Shown piece after piece: positions 1-8,815 of a stretch of 64,000 bases of DNA. Every line of letters starts with the position of its first letter. The first letter of the stretch is position 1. The DNA lies in the NCBI RefSeq assembly GCF_012911605.1, contig NZ_JAAMPT010000206.1, forward strand, positions 62,001 to 126,000. The letters are read 5' to 3'. The position numbers and the translations under genes were made by a program. Source of the stretch: Flavobacterium solisilvae (lineage in GTDB: Bacteria > Bacteroidota > Bacteroidia > Flavobacteriales > Flavobacteriaceae). The notes below the pieces were generated by a model, which made no database searches, had not been told where the DNA came from, and saw only the letters and a program-made list of their open reading frames with translations.

Positions 1-1209
1 AAATAACGCTTTGTTGTCTTCGTTTTTATATGAACCGCGAACATTATAGCTTACTGAATTGGCAAGTTTACCTTTTAAACCTACATAAACATCATATTTT
101 TGATCGGTTGGTGCTATTCCCAAAGTTGGAGAAACAAAGAAATTTTGTTCTACAAATTCTCTGTATGAATTTTGTTTTAACGAACCTTCAATTCCAGCAT
201 AAGCAATCATTAAATCACCAACAACTTTATACGAACCTGTTACTTGTGGATAAATGAAAAACTTACTTTCTCCTGATTCTTGTGCGGCGCTGTAGAAAAA
301 TCCAACTCCAGCATTTACGCTCAAATCATCTTTTTGTAAACGAATGCTTGGTTGAAAACCAAGATTAGTATAACCATATTTTATTTCGCTTCCGCCAAAA
401 AAATCTTTTTCAAATGAACCGCTGATGTAATCTACAATAAAATCGGTTTTGATTTTTTCTTCTACAATATCAAATTCCATTGAAGGTTTTGCAATAAAAC
501 GGTTTTCAGCCGAACCAAATGCATCCCAAAATCTATTGAATTTAATGGTACTTTCCTTTAAAAAACTATCACCAAGATTTAATCTTCCTGCTACATATAA
601 ATTATGATACGTTTGTTGTTCGTCAATGACATCAATTACCGCTTGGTCAAAATAATTTGGTAAGATTCCATACCAATTATAAATTTGATGTTGATAACCT
701 GCATCGGCATTCCAAGACAAAGCGCGAGTTCGGCTACCATAAGTTAAATCCAACGAAGTGTTTGAAAATTTATCATCCAAAGTAACATTTTTAATTCCGC
801 CTTGCGAAGAAAGATGACGAAGCATTCCGCCAAAATAATCGGTATTGCTAACGTTTTCGGTTACAAATAATTCTACGTTAGCAGTTCCATAATTTCCAGC
901 ACCAAGCGTAATATAGTTGTTGTATAGTTTTTCTTGTGCCGATTTTTCTACGTTGGCAGCTTTTCCTTTATTTGGTGTAAAGGTTGATGCTACCGGAAAA
1001 GAGAAAATATTGTATTTAATATTCTCTTTTTTTGACGTTTCATCATCGTCAAAAGATGGCGTTTCTTTTACTTTAAATGCATCCGAAATGGTTGGCGAAT
1101 AAGGTTTAACCACATTCACTACTTCGGTTCCAATGTTTTCGTCTTTCTTTTGAGCTGAAACCACTTGAGAAAAAACAGCAATTGCCAATATATATTTTAA
1201 ATTTTTCAT
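1..1209 (-). CDS. Outer-membrane beta-barrel protein, TonB-receptor-like (3' end cut by window)
   Basis: The reading frame starts at ATG 1209 and stays open to the window edge, giving 403 codons. It begins with a signal peptide (MKNLKYILAIAVFSQVVSAQ) followed by a linker containing VVKPYSPTISDAFKVKE. The rest is alternating aromatic and polar strands typical of an outer-membrane barrel, for example near LSWNADAGYQHQIYNWYG. It lies 45 bases downstream of the 1004-residue TPR gene on the same strand, so the two are probably co-expressed and may act together at the envelope. Proteins like this are often labelled TonB-dependent receptor in flavobacteria, but I see no clear plug domain in the visible part. 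It could equally be a plain porin-like protein. Confidence 0.7.
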   Translation of the reverse strand, partial: MKNLKYILAIAVFSQVVSAQKKDENIGTEVVNVVKPYSPTISDAFKVKETPSFDDDETSKKENIKYNIFSFPVASTFTPNKGKAANVEKSAQEKLYNNYITLGAGNYGTANVELFVTENVSNTDYFGGMLRHLSSQGGIKNVTLDDKFSNTSLDLTYGSRTRALSWNADAGYQHQIYNWYGILPNYFDQAVIDVIDEQQTYHNLYVAGRLNLGDSFLKESTIKFNRFWDAFGSAENRFIAKPSMEFDIVEEKIKTDFIVDYISGSFEKDFFGGSEIKYGYTNLGFQPSIRLQKDDLSVNAGVGFFYSAAQESGESKFFIYPQVTGSYKVVGDLMIAYAGIEGSLKQNSYREFVEQNFFVSPTLGIAPTDQKYDVYVGLKGKLANSVSYNVRGSYKNEDNKALF

Positions 1210-1224
1210 ATTTAAGTTTTTTAA

Positions 1225-1250
1225 GCACTTCGACTGCGCTCAGTGTGACA
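1225..1250. repeat. Short dispersed repeat (CACTTCGACTG...CAGTGTGACA type)
   Basis: A 26-base sequence between the barrel gene and the TPR gene, with core CACTTCGACTGCGCTCAG followed by TGTGACA. The same word occurs in the opposite orientation at 31246-31269 (TGTCACACTGAGCTTGTCGAAGTG with one substituted stretch), so it is a dispersed intergenic repeat. The internal CACT...AGTG can pair as a small hairpin. Confidence 0.6.
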
Positions 1251-1254
1251 AAAT

Positions 1255-4200
1255 TTAGTTTGTAATTGATGAATTGGTTTTAGAAATTTCTCCTTTGATG
1301 ATATTTAATTCTGTTTGCGCTTCGGTAACAACATCAGTATAAGTTGAGAAATTTTTAATTACACTTTCTAAAATTGATGTAGCACTAAAATCATCTTTCA
1401 ATTGATAATAGTTTTTTGCCATAACAATCAATCCTTTGGCTCCAAAATATTTATAACCCGAATACTCTTTGGCTAATTTTTGAACTGCTTTATTTGAGTC
1501 TTCAAACTTGCCATCTTTGTTTTTGAAATAGGCATCATAATACAAAGCTTCTGCGGCTAATTCACCTTTGGCAATAGTCAACAATTTTGCATAAGCTGAA
1601 CGTGCTTTACTTTCGTCATTGGCTTTTATTGCAGAACGAGCAACGATAATCTGCGCATCACTTTTTACTTTGTCATCGGTTTTTGGATTAGCCAAAACTT
1701 TATCGGCATAAACTACCGCATTTGAATAGTCTTTTTGCTCAAAATAGGCACGCATCAAATTGGCTTGTGCAAACGTTACATTTTGAGGAAAATCGGCTTC
1801 GGTTTCTAATCGTTTTAAAACTGAAATTGCCTTTGTATAATCATTATTTTTCAAATGAATTTCACACAAACGAGCCAACGATTGTTCCGTAAATTCACTT
1901 CGAGGTTTGCTTACTACAAATTCATAACTTGAAACGGCATTATTAGGCAAACCATCAGAAAAATAGGCTTGTGCTAAATAGAAATTTGCTTTCAGCGAAT
2001 GAATTCCGTTAGGGAATTTCGAAACATAACCCGTCAAACTTGAAATAGCTTGTTTGGTATTATTTTGTAAATATTGTTTTTCGGCAGCTTCATAAGTATC
2101 GTTATCCAAATCGGCATCAGAAACTTCCACAAAATCCAATGTTCTAACCCAAGTGGCATATTCATCTACTTTTCCGTTATCCATATAAATTAATCTTGCG
2201 GTAGAAACAGCTTCAACAGCTTCTGGAGTTCGTGGAAAATCGGCAACTACTTTTTTAAATTTCGTTAACGCTAATTCGTCTTTTTGACTATTATAGTACA
2301 CTAAACCTTGGCGCAAAATTGATTTGGCAGCAAATGAACCCGTTTTAAATTCGGATAATAATTGGTCGTACGTTTTAATTGCCAAATCAGTTTTCCCTTC
2401 GTTTACATACGTATTTGCCAGTTCAAATAATGCATCATCACGGTATTGTGACGTTTTGAAATTTTGTAAAAACTTATTGAAATCGTCTATTTTACTTTGG
2501 TTTCTGGAAACAAAACCATAACTCAAAGCTTTTTGAAACGCAGCATAATCGGCATCGATGCCTTTTAACTCAATCGCTTTATTATACGCATCCATTGCTG
2601 GCCAATATTTTGAAGTTACAAAACGGCTGTCGCCTAAACGAAGATACGAATCGTTTAAACGAACTTTATCGTCTTTAACAGCATCGATTTGTTTTTGGAA
2701 AAAATCACCCGCTTGATCGTATTCTTTCAGCTTGAAATGAGAATACGCAATGTTGTAATTAATGTTTTTGTATTCTGGAGTTGATTTGGCTTCAGCTGCA
2801 TTTTCGAACTGTTTCAAGCTCAATAATGCTTCACTAAAATTACTCAAAACATACTCGCTTTCGCCTTTCCAAAAGGTTGCTCTAGCTGTAAATTTTGCGT
2901 CTCTTGGCGTGGCAATCGATTTTTTGAACATTGCCAATGCTTCTTTGTAATTTCCGTCAGTGTATAATTCTAATCCGCGGTAAAATGTTACTTTTTGATA
3001 TGCTGGTTTGTTTTCGGCTGAATTATTTTTTTCTAATAAAACCAAAGCATCTTTATAATTTTTAGACGTGATATAAGAATTAATCAACAACGTTTCGATT
3101 TCGGCTTTGCTTGAAGTGTTTGGATATTTAGCTAAAAACGATGATAAAACATCTGGAACTGATTGGTATGAATTTCCAATTTCGTAACTTAATTTGGCAT
3201 AATTCAAATGAGCATCTTCCTGAATTTTTTTATCAAAATCCATTTCGGAAGCATTTTTAAACGCATTTAACGCTTGTTGTTTTTTATCCGTTTTTAAGTA
3301 ACTTTCTCCTAAATGATAATAACCATTTTGCGCCACATGATCTTTTCCATCGATGATTTTATTGAACTGAGAAATAGCATTTTCAAAATCATTTTGCTTG
3401 TAATACGTATAACCTAATTGGTAAAAATCGGTGTTTGACCATTTTCCTTTTTTACCTTTATATTCTTTCAAATAAGGCAATGCTTTGTCATATTGTTGAA
3501 GATTGAAATAACTTTCACCAATAATTTTATTCAATTCTGATTTTTCGGCAGCCGAAGATTTTGGCATTGCTTTAATTCCTTCGTCGATTGCTTTTTGGAA
3601 ATTACCCAATTTAAAATTCATATCAGCTTGAAAATACGTTAGCTTTTCTTTGTATTTTTCATCGCCCGAAACTTGGTCAAAATATTTATTAGCTTCTTGA
3701 TAATTATCGGTTTCATAGTTCATAAAACCTAAATAATACTTGGCTTGCGAACCATATTCTTTAGAATTAACCACTTTGTTGAAGTAATTGGTTGCTTCTT
3801 TCTTATTTTTTGACGTAAAATAAGCATATCCTTTTTGGAAATTGAATTTTTCTTGTTCTTCATACGTCAACGAAGATTCGTCAACCTTATCAAAATATTC
3901 CATCGCTTGAGGATATTTTCCTTGCTCAAAATAGTATTGCGCCACTTCTTTGTATGCCTGATTTTGCTTAGAACTTGTTGGATAATCCGAAACGAATTTT
4001 TCCATCAATTCATCAGCATTTGACTGATTTAATCGAATAGCGCAAGTTGCAATATAGTAAGCGCAATCGGCTTTGACATCGATTTCTTTTGCTTCTTGCT
4101 TTACTCTTTCAAAAAGAATTTGAGCTGACTGGTATTGTTTGTCTTTAAACAGTACTATCGCTTTGTCTAGTTCTGACAACTTATGTACATAAATTTCAGA

Positions 4201-4269
4201 CTGTTGAGCAGAAATCGTTCCAACAGTTGCAAGCGGTAATACATAAAATAACAATGATAATTTTCGCAT
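1255..4269 (-). CDS. Large periplasmic TPR-repeat protein
   Basis: This 1004-residue protein starts with a signal peptide (MRKLSLLFYVLPLATVGTISAQ) and then consists almost wholly of tetratricopeptide repeats. Repeats of the form A-x-x-Y-F-x-K-V and Y-x-L-G-x-x-Y recur about every 34-37 residues, for example KYPQAMEYFDKVDE, NFQKAIDEGIKAMP and DFENAISQFNKIID. No catalytic domain is visible. Such proteins are scaffolds for protein binding in the periplasm or at the inner face of the outer membrane. It lies upstream of the barrel gene at 1209 on the same strand, so a shared envelope role is likely. A Bacteroidetes -7 box (TATTTTTG, minus strand 4298-4291) lies 21 bases before the ATG. Confidence 0.85.
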   Translation of the reverse strand: MRKLSLLFYVLPLATVGTISAQQSEIYVHKLSELDKAIVLFKDKQYQSAQILFERVKQEAKEIDVKADCAYYIATCAIRLNQSNADELMEKFVSDYPTSSKQNQAYKEVAQYYFEQGKYPQAMEYFDKVDESSLTYEEQEKFNFQKGYAYFTSKNKKEATNYFNKVVNSKEYGSQAKYYLGFMNYETDNYQEANKYFDQVSGDEKYKEKLTYFQADMNFKLGNFQKAIDEGIKAMPKSSAAEKSELNKIIGESYFNLQQYDKALPYLKEYKGKKGKWSNTDFYQLGYTYYKQNDFENAISQFNKIIDGKDHVAQNGYYHLGESYLKTDKKQQALNAFKNASEMDFDKKIQEDAHLNYAKLSYEIGNSYQSVPDVLSSFLAKYPNTSSKAEIETLLINSYITSKNYKDALVLLEKNNSAENKPAYQKVTFYRGLELYTDGNYKEALAMFKKSIATPRDAKFTARATFWKGESEYVLSNFSEALLSLKQFENAAEAKSTPEYKNINYNIAYSHFKLKEYDQAGDFFQKQIDAVKDDKVRLNDSYLRLGDSRFVTSKYWPAMDAYNKAIELKGIDADYAAFQKALSYGFVSRNQSKIDDFNKFLQNFKTSQYRDDALFELANTYVNEGKTDLAIKTYDQLLSEFKTGSFAAKSILRQGLVYYNSQKDELALTKFKKVVADFPRTPEAVEAVSTARLIYMDNGKVDEYATWVRTLDFVEVSDADLDNDTYEAAEKQYLQNNTKQAISSLTGYVSKFPNGIHSLKANFYLAQAYFSDGLPNNAVSSYEFVVSKPRSEFTEQSLARLCEIHLKNNDYTKAISVLKRLETEADFPQNVTFAQANLMRAYFEQKDYSNAVVYADKVLANPKTDDKVKSDAQIIVARSAIKANDESKARSAYAKLLTIAKGELAAEALYYDAYFKNKDGKFEDSNKAVQKLAKEYSGYKYFGAKGLIVMAKNYYQLKDDFSATSILESVIKNFSTYTDVVTEAQTELNIIKGEISKTNSSITN

Positions 4270-4290
4270 TTCTTCCTATTTTACTTTTTT

Positions 4291-4298
4291 CAAAAATA
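4291..4298 (-). promoter_or_regulatory. Candidate -7 box for the TPR gene
   Basis: On the minus strand this reads TATTTTTG, an exact TAnnTTTG match, 21 bases before the ATG at 4269. I see no clear TTG at the expected -33 position, so support is only partial. Confidence 0.4.
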
Positions 4299-4433
4299 TT
4301 ACTCTTTAATGGTTAACGTAAAAACCTTTGCTTTTATTATGAACATTCTTTTGAACAATTGACATTTAACATCTTTTTAGCATTTGAACTTGCTGCAATT
4401 TTTAGCCAAAAATATTTTCTGAAACAAATTATT

Positions 4434-4463
4434 TTGAATAGCAATTTTAACTTCTTACTTTTA
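4434..4463 (+). promoter_or_regulatory. Candidate promoter of ftsE
   Basis: TTG at 4434-4436 is followed after 19 bases by TACTTTTA at 4456-4463, one base off the Bacteroidetes -7 consensus TAnnTTTG. The ATG at 4482 lies 18 bases downstream. A promoter here would exclude an upstream start and supports 4482 as the start of ftsE. Confidence 0.5.
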
Positions 4464-4481
4464 CCCAATAAACTAAACGCG

Positions 4482-5165
4482 ATGTCAGAAACTGTTTTAT
4501 CCTTAAAAAATGTTACTATTTATCAAAGCAACAAAGTTGTTTTGTCGCAAATAAATCTAGATGTTACTCCTGGAGAATTTCTATATATTATTGGTAAAAC
4601 TGGTACTGGAAAAAGTAGTTTTATGAAAACGCTTTATGGCGATTTACCTCTAACGCAAGGCGAAGGAAGCATTGTTGGCTTTGATTTAAAAAAATTAACT
4701 GATAATGAAATTCCGTTTTTAAGACGAAAAATTGGTATTGTTTTTCAGGATTTTCAATTGCTTCCAGACCGAAGTGTTTTTGAAAACATGCATTTTGTTT
4801 TAAAAGCAACGGGTTGGAAAGATGCATCAGAAATGAAAACAAAAATTGACAGCGTTCTTGAAAGCGTTGGAATGCTTGGTTTTTCTAACAAAATGCCGCA
4901 TCAACTTTCGGGTGGAGAACAACAACGTGTTGCTATTGCAAGAGCTTTGTTAAACGATCCCGAAATTATTCTTGCCGATGAACCAACTGGAAATCTTGAT
5001 CCGCAAACGAGTGTTGAAGTGATGAATGTTTTGAAAAAAATAAACGAAAGCGGACGAACCATCATCATGGCAACTCACGATTATGCTTTAATCATGAAAT
5101 TCCCATCAAAAACATTAAAATGTGAAGAAAATACTATTTTTGAAGTCGTTCAGAAATCGGTTTAA
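4482..5165 (+). CDS. ftsE: FtsE-type ABC ATPase
   Basis: A 227-residue single ABC ATPase domain. Walker A GKTGTGKS lies at about residues 38-45, the signature motif is [15 protein letters not shown], and Walker B is [13 protein letters not shown]. The Q-loop region reads [20 protein letters not shown], which is characteristic of the FtsE/LolD branch. FtsE works with the membrane protein FtsX at the division septum to activate peptidoglycan hydrolysis. No ftsX is adjacent here. The frame is open upstream to a TTG at 4359, but I chose ATG 4482 because it gives the family's normal length and follows a promoter-like sequence. Its stop codon overlaps the stop of the converging glycosyltransferase gene by four bases. 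LolD-like function is the alternative. Confidence 0.85.
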   Translation: MSETVLSLKNVTIYQSNKVVLSQINLDVTPGEFLYIIGKTGTGKSSFMKTLYGDLPLTQGEGSIVGFDLKKLTDNEIPFLRRKIGIVFQDFQLLPDRSVFENMHFVLKATGWKDASEMKTKIDSVLESVGMLGFSNKMPHQLSGGEQQRVAIARALLNDPEIILADEPTGNLDPQTSVEVMNVLKKINESGRTIIMATHDYALIMKFPSKTLKCEENTIFEVVQKSV

Positions 5166-6274
5166 GAGAAAAGTAGTTTTTCTATTTTTTTAGCATTTTC
5201 AATATCATTTAGAACAGTTGAAAGCACTTGGTTTCGCTTTTCATTTTCCTGATATTCTTTGTTTTTTAACTCATTTATCTTGGCAACAAACTCTTGCTTT
5301 GTCTCTGCTAATTCACATAAATTCAGAACAGTAACATCATCAATCATGTTTTTATTGACCAAACAAAAACGTCCATTGAAAAGTGAATTAACTACTTTTA
5401 ATTTAGTTCCCGAACGTTGAAAAGAAAGCATTACGTTAATATGAGCTTCTGAAAATAAATCTGTCAATTGATTGCTGGCGTTTAATTCAACAAAAGCTAC
5501 ATTGGAAAGATTTTTTGCTTTGGTTTCGACCATTTTTTTTCCATTAGATGAAGCAATAATCAATTGATAATCGGGAATTTCTTTGAAAACTTCTATCAGG
5601 AATTTTGCTGCTTTTTTATTATCCGCCAAACGTAAATCACCATGATATAAGGCAAACTTTCCTTTTTTTGAAAGAAATTGATGTTGATTTCCGTGAAAAA
5701 CAGGAACATAATCCGATTGATTGGTCATGCTTTTTACAACTTCATTTTCATAACACGAAAGTGTAAAAACATGATTAAAATTTGAAATTATTTTTTGATA
5801 ACTCATGAATTTTTGAGCCACAAAATGATACATAATTTTCCAAAAATAATTAGTCTCATTTTTGCTCATTCCGGTATAGAAATCAGATTCAATGTTATGA
5901 AGTCGTAAAAATTTTTGATTTGGTAAATGTACTTTTTGAAGTATCATTGTGGTTTGCAATCCTTCAAAAAAAATAGGTGCATCGGTTTTAGCAATATTTT
6001 TAGCTAAATCATGATGAAATCGAGAAATAACTGGCAACGGAATTTTAGAAAAAAGAAAAAAAGGGTTTCTATTTTTTTTATACAAAAAAACGCGCTCAGT
6101 TATAGCTTTTAACTCATCCGAAACCACACTTCTATCTTGATAAAAACAATGTAAATAGATTTTAAACCCGATGGAATGCAACGCTTTTATTTTGTAAAAA
6201 ACATCAATTACACCACCAAAATCTGGCGGAAATGGATTGTCAAAACTGATGATGTGAATAGATTTTGTTTGCAT
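5162..6274 (-). CDS. Glycosyltransferase-like protein (GT-B type)
   Basis: A protein of 370 residues from ATG 6274 (377 if the upstream ATG 6295 is used). The N-terminus MQTKSIHIISFDNPFPPDFGGVID fits the opening Rossmann strand and glycine-rich loop of GT-B glycosyltransferases. The middle holds FALYHGDLRLADNKKAAKFLIEVFKEIPDYQLIIAS, as in GT4-like donor domains. The C-terminal SFQRSGTKLKVVNSLFNGR resembles the donor-binding region of enzymes that transfer sugars to surface glycans. The start at 6274 matches where homology of this fold normally begins. It is the first gene of the polysaccharide locus, divergent from the GT2 gene at 6348. Its substrate cannot be inferred. Confidence 0.75.
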   Translation of the reverse strand: MQTKSIHIISFDNPFPPDFGGVIDVFYKIKALHSIGFKIYLHCFYQDRSVVSDELKAITERVFLYKKNRNPFFLFSKIPLPVISRFHHDLAKNIAKTDAPIFFEGLQTTMILQKVHLPNQKFLRLHNIESDFYTGMSKNETNYFWKIMYHFVAQKFMSYQKIISNFNHVFTLSCYENEVVKSMTNQSDYVPVFHGNQHQFLSKKGKFALYHGDLRLADNKKAAKFLIEVFKEIPDYQLIIASSNGKKMVETKAKNLSNVAFVELNASNQLTDLFSEAHINVMLSFQRSGTKLKVVNSLFNGRFCLVNKNMIDDVTVLNLCELAETKQEFVAKINELKNKEYQENEKRNQVLSTVLNDIENAKKIEKLLFS

Positions 6275-6323
6275 TGGTATTGACAAAAATAACATTTTAA
6301 AAAGAAGAAACCGCAGTTTTAAT

Positions 6324-6331
6324 TATATTTG
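6324..6331 (+). promoter_or_regulatory. Candidate -7 box for the GT2 gene
   Basis: TATATTTG is an exact TAnnTTTG match located 16 bases before the ATG at 6348, in the divergent gap between two glycosyltransferase genes. No matching -33 element is evident. Confidence 0.4.
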
Positions 6332-6347
6332 AAATTAAATTTATTTT

Positions 6348-7286
6348 ATGCCTTTTTTTTCAGTAATAATACCCGTTTACAATAAAGAAAAGTATGCTCA
6401 AGCGGCTGTAAAAAGTGTTTTGAACCAAACTTTTACAGATTTTGAACTTATAATTGTAAACGATTGTTCAACGGATAATAGTAGAAAAGAAGTCTCAAAA
6501 ATCATTTCTGAACAAATTAAAACCATTGAACATCTTGAAAACAAAGGACTTTCGGCTTCAAGAAATACAGGCATAAAAAATGCAACTGGAAATTTTATCG
6601 CTTTTCTTGATGCAGATGATGAATGGAAACCTGATTTTTTAGCCACAATAAAATCCTTAATTTCAACTTTTCCCGAAGCTCAATTATTTGCTACAAACTA
6701 TGAAGAATTGTATGCTGATGGCATAAAAGTTATTCATAATCAAAAACTTTCTAAACTTGGGAATGATTTTTTGGTTGACGATTTTTTTGAATTGAATTTA
6801 GGCAAACCTATTTATTTTCCTGGAAGTTTATGTGTAAAAAAAACAGTTTTTGATGAAATTGGTTACTTTGACGAAAAAATTACCTACAGTGAAGATATTG
6901 ATTTTAATATTAGAACCAATTTAAAATTCAAATTAGCTTACAGCACAAAAGCTCTAGTTACTTATACAATGTTTTCTGAAAATCAAATTACAAACAGTAG
7001 TGTAAAAAATAAAGTTTTCCCAGATTTAAACCAATATGAGATTTATACTGAAAATAAGTTTTCATTAAAAAAATATTTAGACTTTAACCGTTACATTTTT
7101 GCTAGAAAATTTAAGGCGCAAAATGACTTGGAGCGTTTTCAAAAAGTAACTTCTGAAATAAACTTCAAAAACCTTAATTACAAACAAAAGCTATTATTAC
7201 GCTTACCAAATTCAATTGTCAATCTAATTTTTAAAACTAAAAGTTTGTTCTTAAAAAAAGGATTTATGGTTTCTACTTATGATTAA
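6348..7286 (+). CDS. Family 2 glycosyltransferase
   Basis: A protein of 312 residues with a clear GT2 (GT-A fold) N-terminus: FSVIIPVYNKEKYAQAAVKSVLNQTF, then FELIIVNDCSTDNS, the nucleotide-binding IKNATGNFIAFLDADDEWKPD with the DAD metal-binding motif near residue 90, and GYFDEKITYSEDIDFNIR. It should transfer a nucleotide-activated sugar onto a growing lipid-linked glycan on the cytoplasmic side. The C-terminal third is shorter and basic with no membrane segment. It converges on the FdtA-like gene, overlapping it by 14 bases. Confidence 0.9.
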   Translation: MPFFSVIIPVYNKEKYAQAAVKSVLNQTFTDFELIIVNDCSTDNSRKEVSKIISEQIKTIEHLENKGLSASRNTGIKNATGNFIAFLDADDEWKPDFLATIKSLISTFPEAQLFATNYEELYADGIKVIHNQKLSKLGNDFLVDDFFELNLGKPIYFPGSLCVKKTVFDEIGYFDEKITYSEDIDFNIRTNLKFKLAYSTKALVTYTMFSENQITNSSVKNKVFPDLNQYEIYTENKFSLKKYLDFNRYIFARKFKAQNDLERFQKVTSEINFKNLNYKQKLLLRLPNSIVNLIFKTKSLFLKKGFMVSTYD

Positions 7287-7671
7287 CATAAGCTAAAAAA
7301 TCATCAAAATTCCTGATATAATCTTCTTCCAAATATTCGCCAGAAGATAAAACTAGACAAACTGCTCCCGACGAAAAATTTTCTAGTTCGCGCCAAATAT
7401 TAGATTTTATCAAAAGACCTTTATCGGGTTTATTTAATGAAATTATTTTTTGATTTTTTCCATCATTTACCACCACATCAAAACTTCCCGAAAGAGGAAT
7501 TAGCAATTCAAATTGTTCTTTATGAGCATGTCCGCCACGTCTTGCAGAGCTTGGAACGTCAAATAAATAATAAACTCTTTTTATTAAAAACGGAATGATA
7601 TCATTTTCAATAACAGCAATATTTCCTCTGTAATCTTCAATTTTTGGTATCTGTAAAATTTCTATATTCAT
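7273..7671 (-). CDS. FdtA/WxcM-type sugar 3,4-ketoisomerase (cupin)
   Basis: A cupin of 132 residues with the hallmark RRGGHAHKE motif (H48 and H50) of dTDP-4-keto-6-deoxyglucose 3,4-ketoisomerases such as FdtA and QdtA. Also typical are the N-terminal IPKIEDYRGNIAVIE, the RVYYLFDVP strand and the GEYLEEDYIRNFDDFLAY tail. These enzymes move the keto group before transamination to 3-amino-3,6-dideoxy sugars such as Fuc3NAc or Qui3NAc. No aminotransferase or rml genes are in the window, although the acyltransferase at 12525 could serve a later step. Its start lies 12 bases downstream of the GT4 gene, suggesting co-transcription. Confidence 0.8.
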   Translation of the reverse strand: MNIEILQIPKIEDYRGNIAVIENDIIPFLIKRVYYLFDVPSSARRGGHAHKEQFELLIPLSGSFDVVVNDGKNQKIISLNKPDKGLLIKSNIWRELENFSSGAVCLVLSSGEYLEEDYIRNFDDFLAYVNHK

Positions 7672-7683
7672 ATTGCTAACTTA

Positions 7684-8778
7684 CTACTTTTTAAACAAAT
7701 CAAGCCAAAGCTGTCCAATTGTTTCTGTTTCCAAATGCTTGATACTTAATTTTGCATTGCTTTTACAATTTTTATACAGTTTAGTATCTTCAATAAAAGT
7801 ATTCATGGCTTGTGATAACTTTTCAAAATCCTGATTGTCAACTAAAATTCCATTTTCTCCATGTTGTATAATTTCGTTTGGACCGCTGAAACAATCAAAT
7901 GAAACAACTGGCGTTTCAACAGCAAGAGATTCTATCAAAACATTTGGAAAACCTTCATTTTTACTCGACAAAACGGTAAAAATTGCGTTTTTATAATACG
8001 GAAAAGGATTTTCTTGATATCCTAAAAATTTAACTCGGTTTTCCAATCCAAGATTTTTGGCTAATTGAATATACTTTTCTTGATTTTTTCCTTCGCCAAG
8101 AAAGACTAAATCAATTGCTTTTTGAGGTAAATTTGATTTTGAATAAGCAATAATCAGTTGGTCAAATTGCTTGATATCATTGTTCATTCTGCCAGCTGCA
8201 AGAATGTAATTTTGAGTTTCGGGAATGAATTCTTCTTTTAATTTTATAATCTCTTCAAAATCAATCGGATTGTAGATATATGTTACATTTTGGGCAAATT
8301 TTTCTTGAATAATCTTATCTTTTACAGCACTAGAAACTGCAACAATTTTTTTGTTTTTATAAATTAGTTTAGACAGAAAAGATGATTTTGGAAAATAATA
8401 ATTCAAAACTCCACTTCTAACTGAAAAAATGGCTTTCTTTTTATAAATCAAATTGGAGATTAAAAATTCCTGAACAAAAACATTTCTCATTCTGAAGTCG
8501 ATAATTACATCAAATTGATTTTTTTCGACAAACTGTTTTAGTTTTATAAATCGACTGATTTTTCTAGTTATTGGATTGGAATTTTTATGAATTTTTCCCA
8601 AATTGAATAATTCACCCGAATTTTTATAGGTTACTGAATCTAAAAAGATACAATTGAAAACCTGATGATTATTGGCTACAAAATATTCGGACAAACGAGC
8701 ATGAACTCTTTCGGCTCCGCCAACAGACAAACTATCGCCGATGATAGCAATTTTGTATGCTTTACTTTGTATTATCAT
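7684..8778 (-). CDS. Family 4 glycosyltransferase
   Basis: A protein of 364 residues with full GT4 architecture. The N-terminal acceptor domain has IAIIGDSLSVGGAERVHARLSEYF with the glycine-rich GGAER motif. The donor domain has ILAAGRMNNDIKQFDQLIIAYSKS, LVFLGEGKN, VKFLGYQENPFPYYKNAIFTVLSSKNEGFPNVLIESLA (the E-x7-E region binding the nucleotide sugar) and VSFDCFSGPNEII. This is a retaining transferase, probably for a hexose or N-acetylhexosamine in the surface glycan. It is co-oriented with the FdtA-like gene and divergent from the transferase at 8816. Confidence 0.9.
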   Translation of the reverse strand: MIIQSKAYKIAIIGDSLSVGGAERVHARLSEYFVANNHQVFNCIFLDSVTYKNSGELFNLGKIHKNSNPITRKISRFIKLKQFVEKNQFDVIIDFRMRNVFVQEFLISNLIYKKKAIFSVRSGVLNYYFPKSSFLSKLIYKNKKIVAVSSAVKDKIIQEKFAQNVTYIYNPIDFEEIIKLKEEFIPETQNYILAAGRMNNDIKQFDQLIIAYSKSNLPQKAIDLVFLGEGKNQEKYIQLAKNLGLENRVKFLGYQENPFPYYKNAIFTVLSSKNEGFPNVLIESLAVETPVVSFDCFSGPNEIIQHGENGILVDNQDFEKLSQAMNTFIEDTKLYKNCKSNAKLSIKHLETETIGQLWLDLFKK

Positions 8779-8815
8779 TATTGATTACCTATTTTCGTAA
8801 CAAATATAACCATTT

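Noticed and set aside
4359..4481. N-terminal extension of FtsE to a TTG at 4359
   Set aside because: The extra 41 residues are hydrophobic and unlike FtsE, and a promoter-like TTG-N19-TACTTTTA lies inside this stretch; ATG 4482 gives the normal length.
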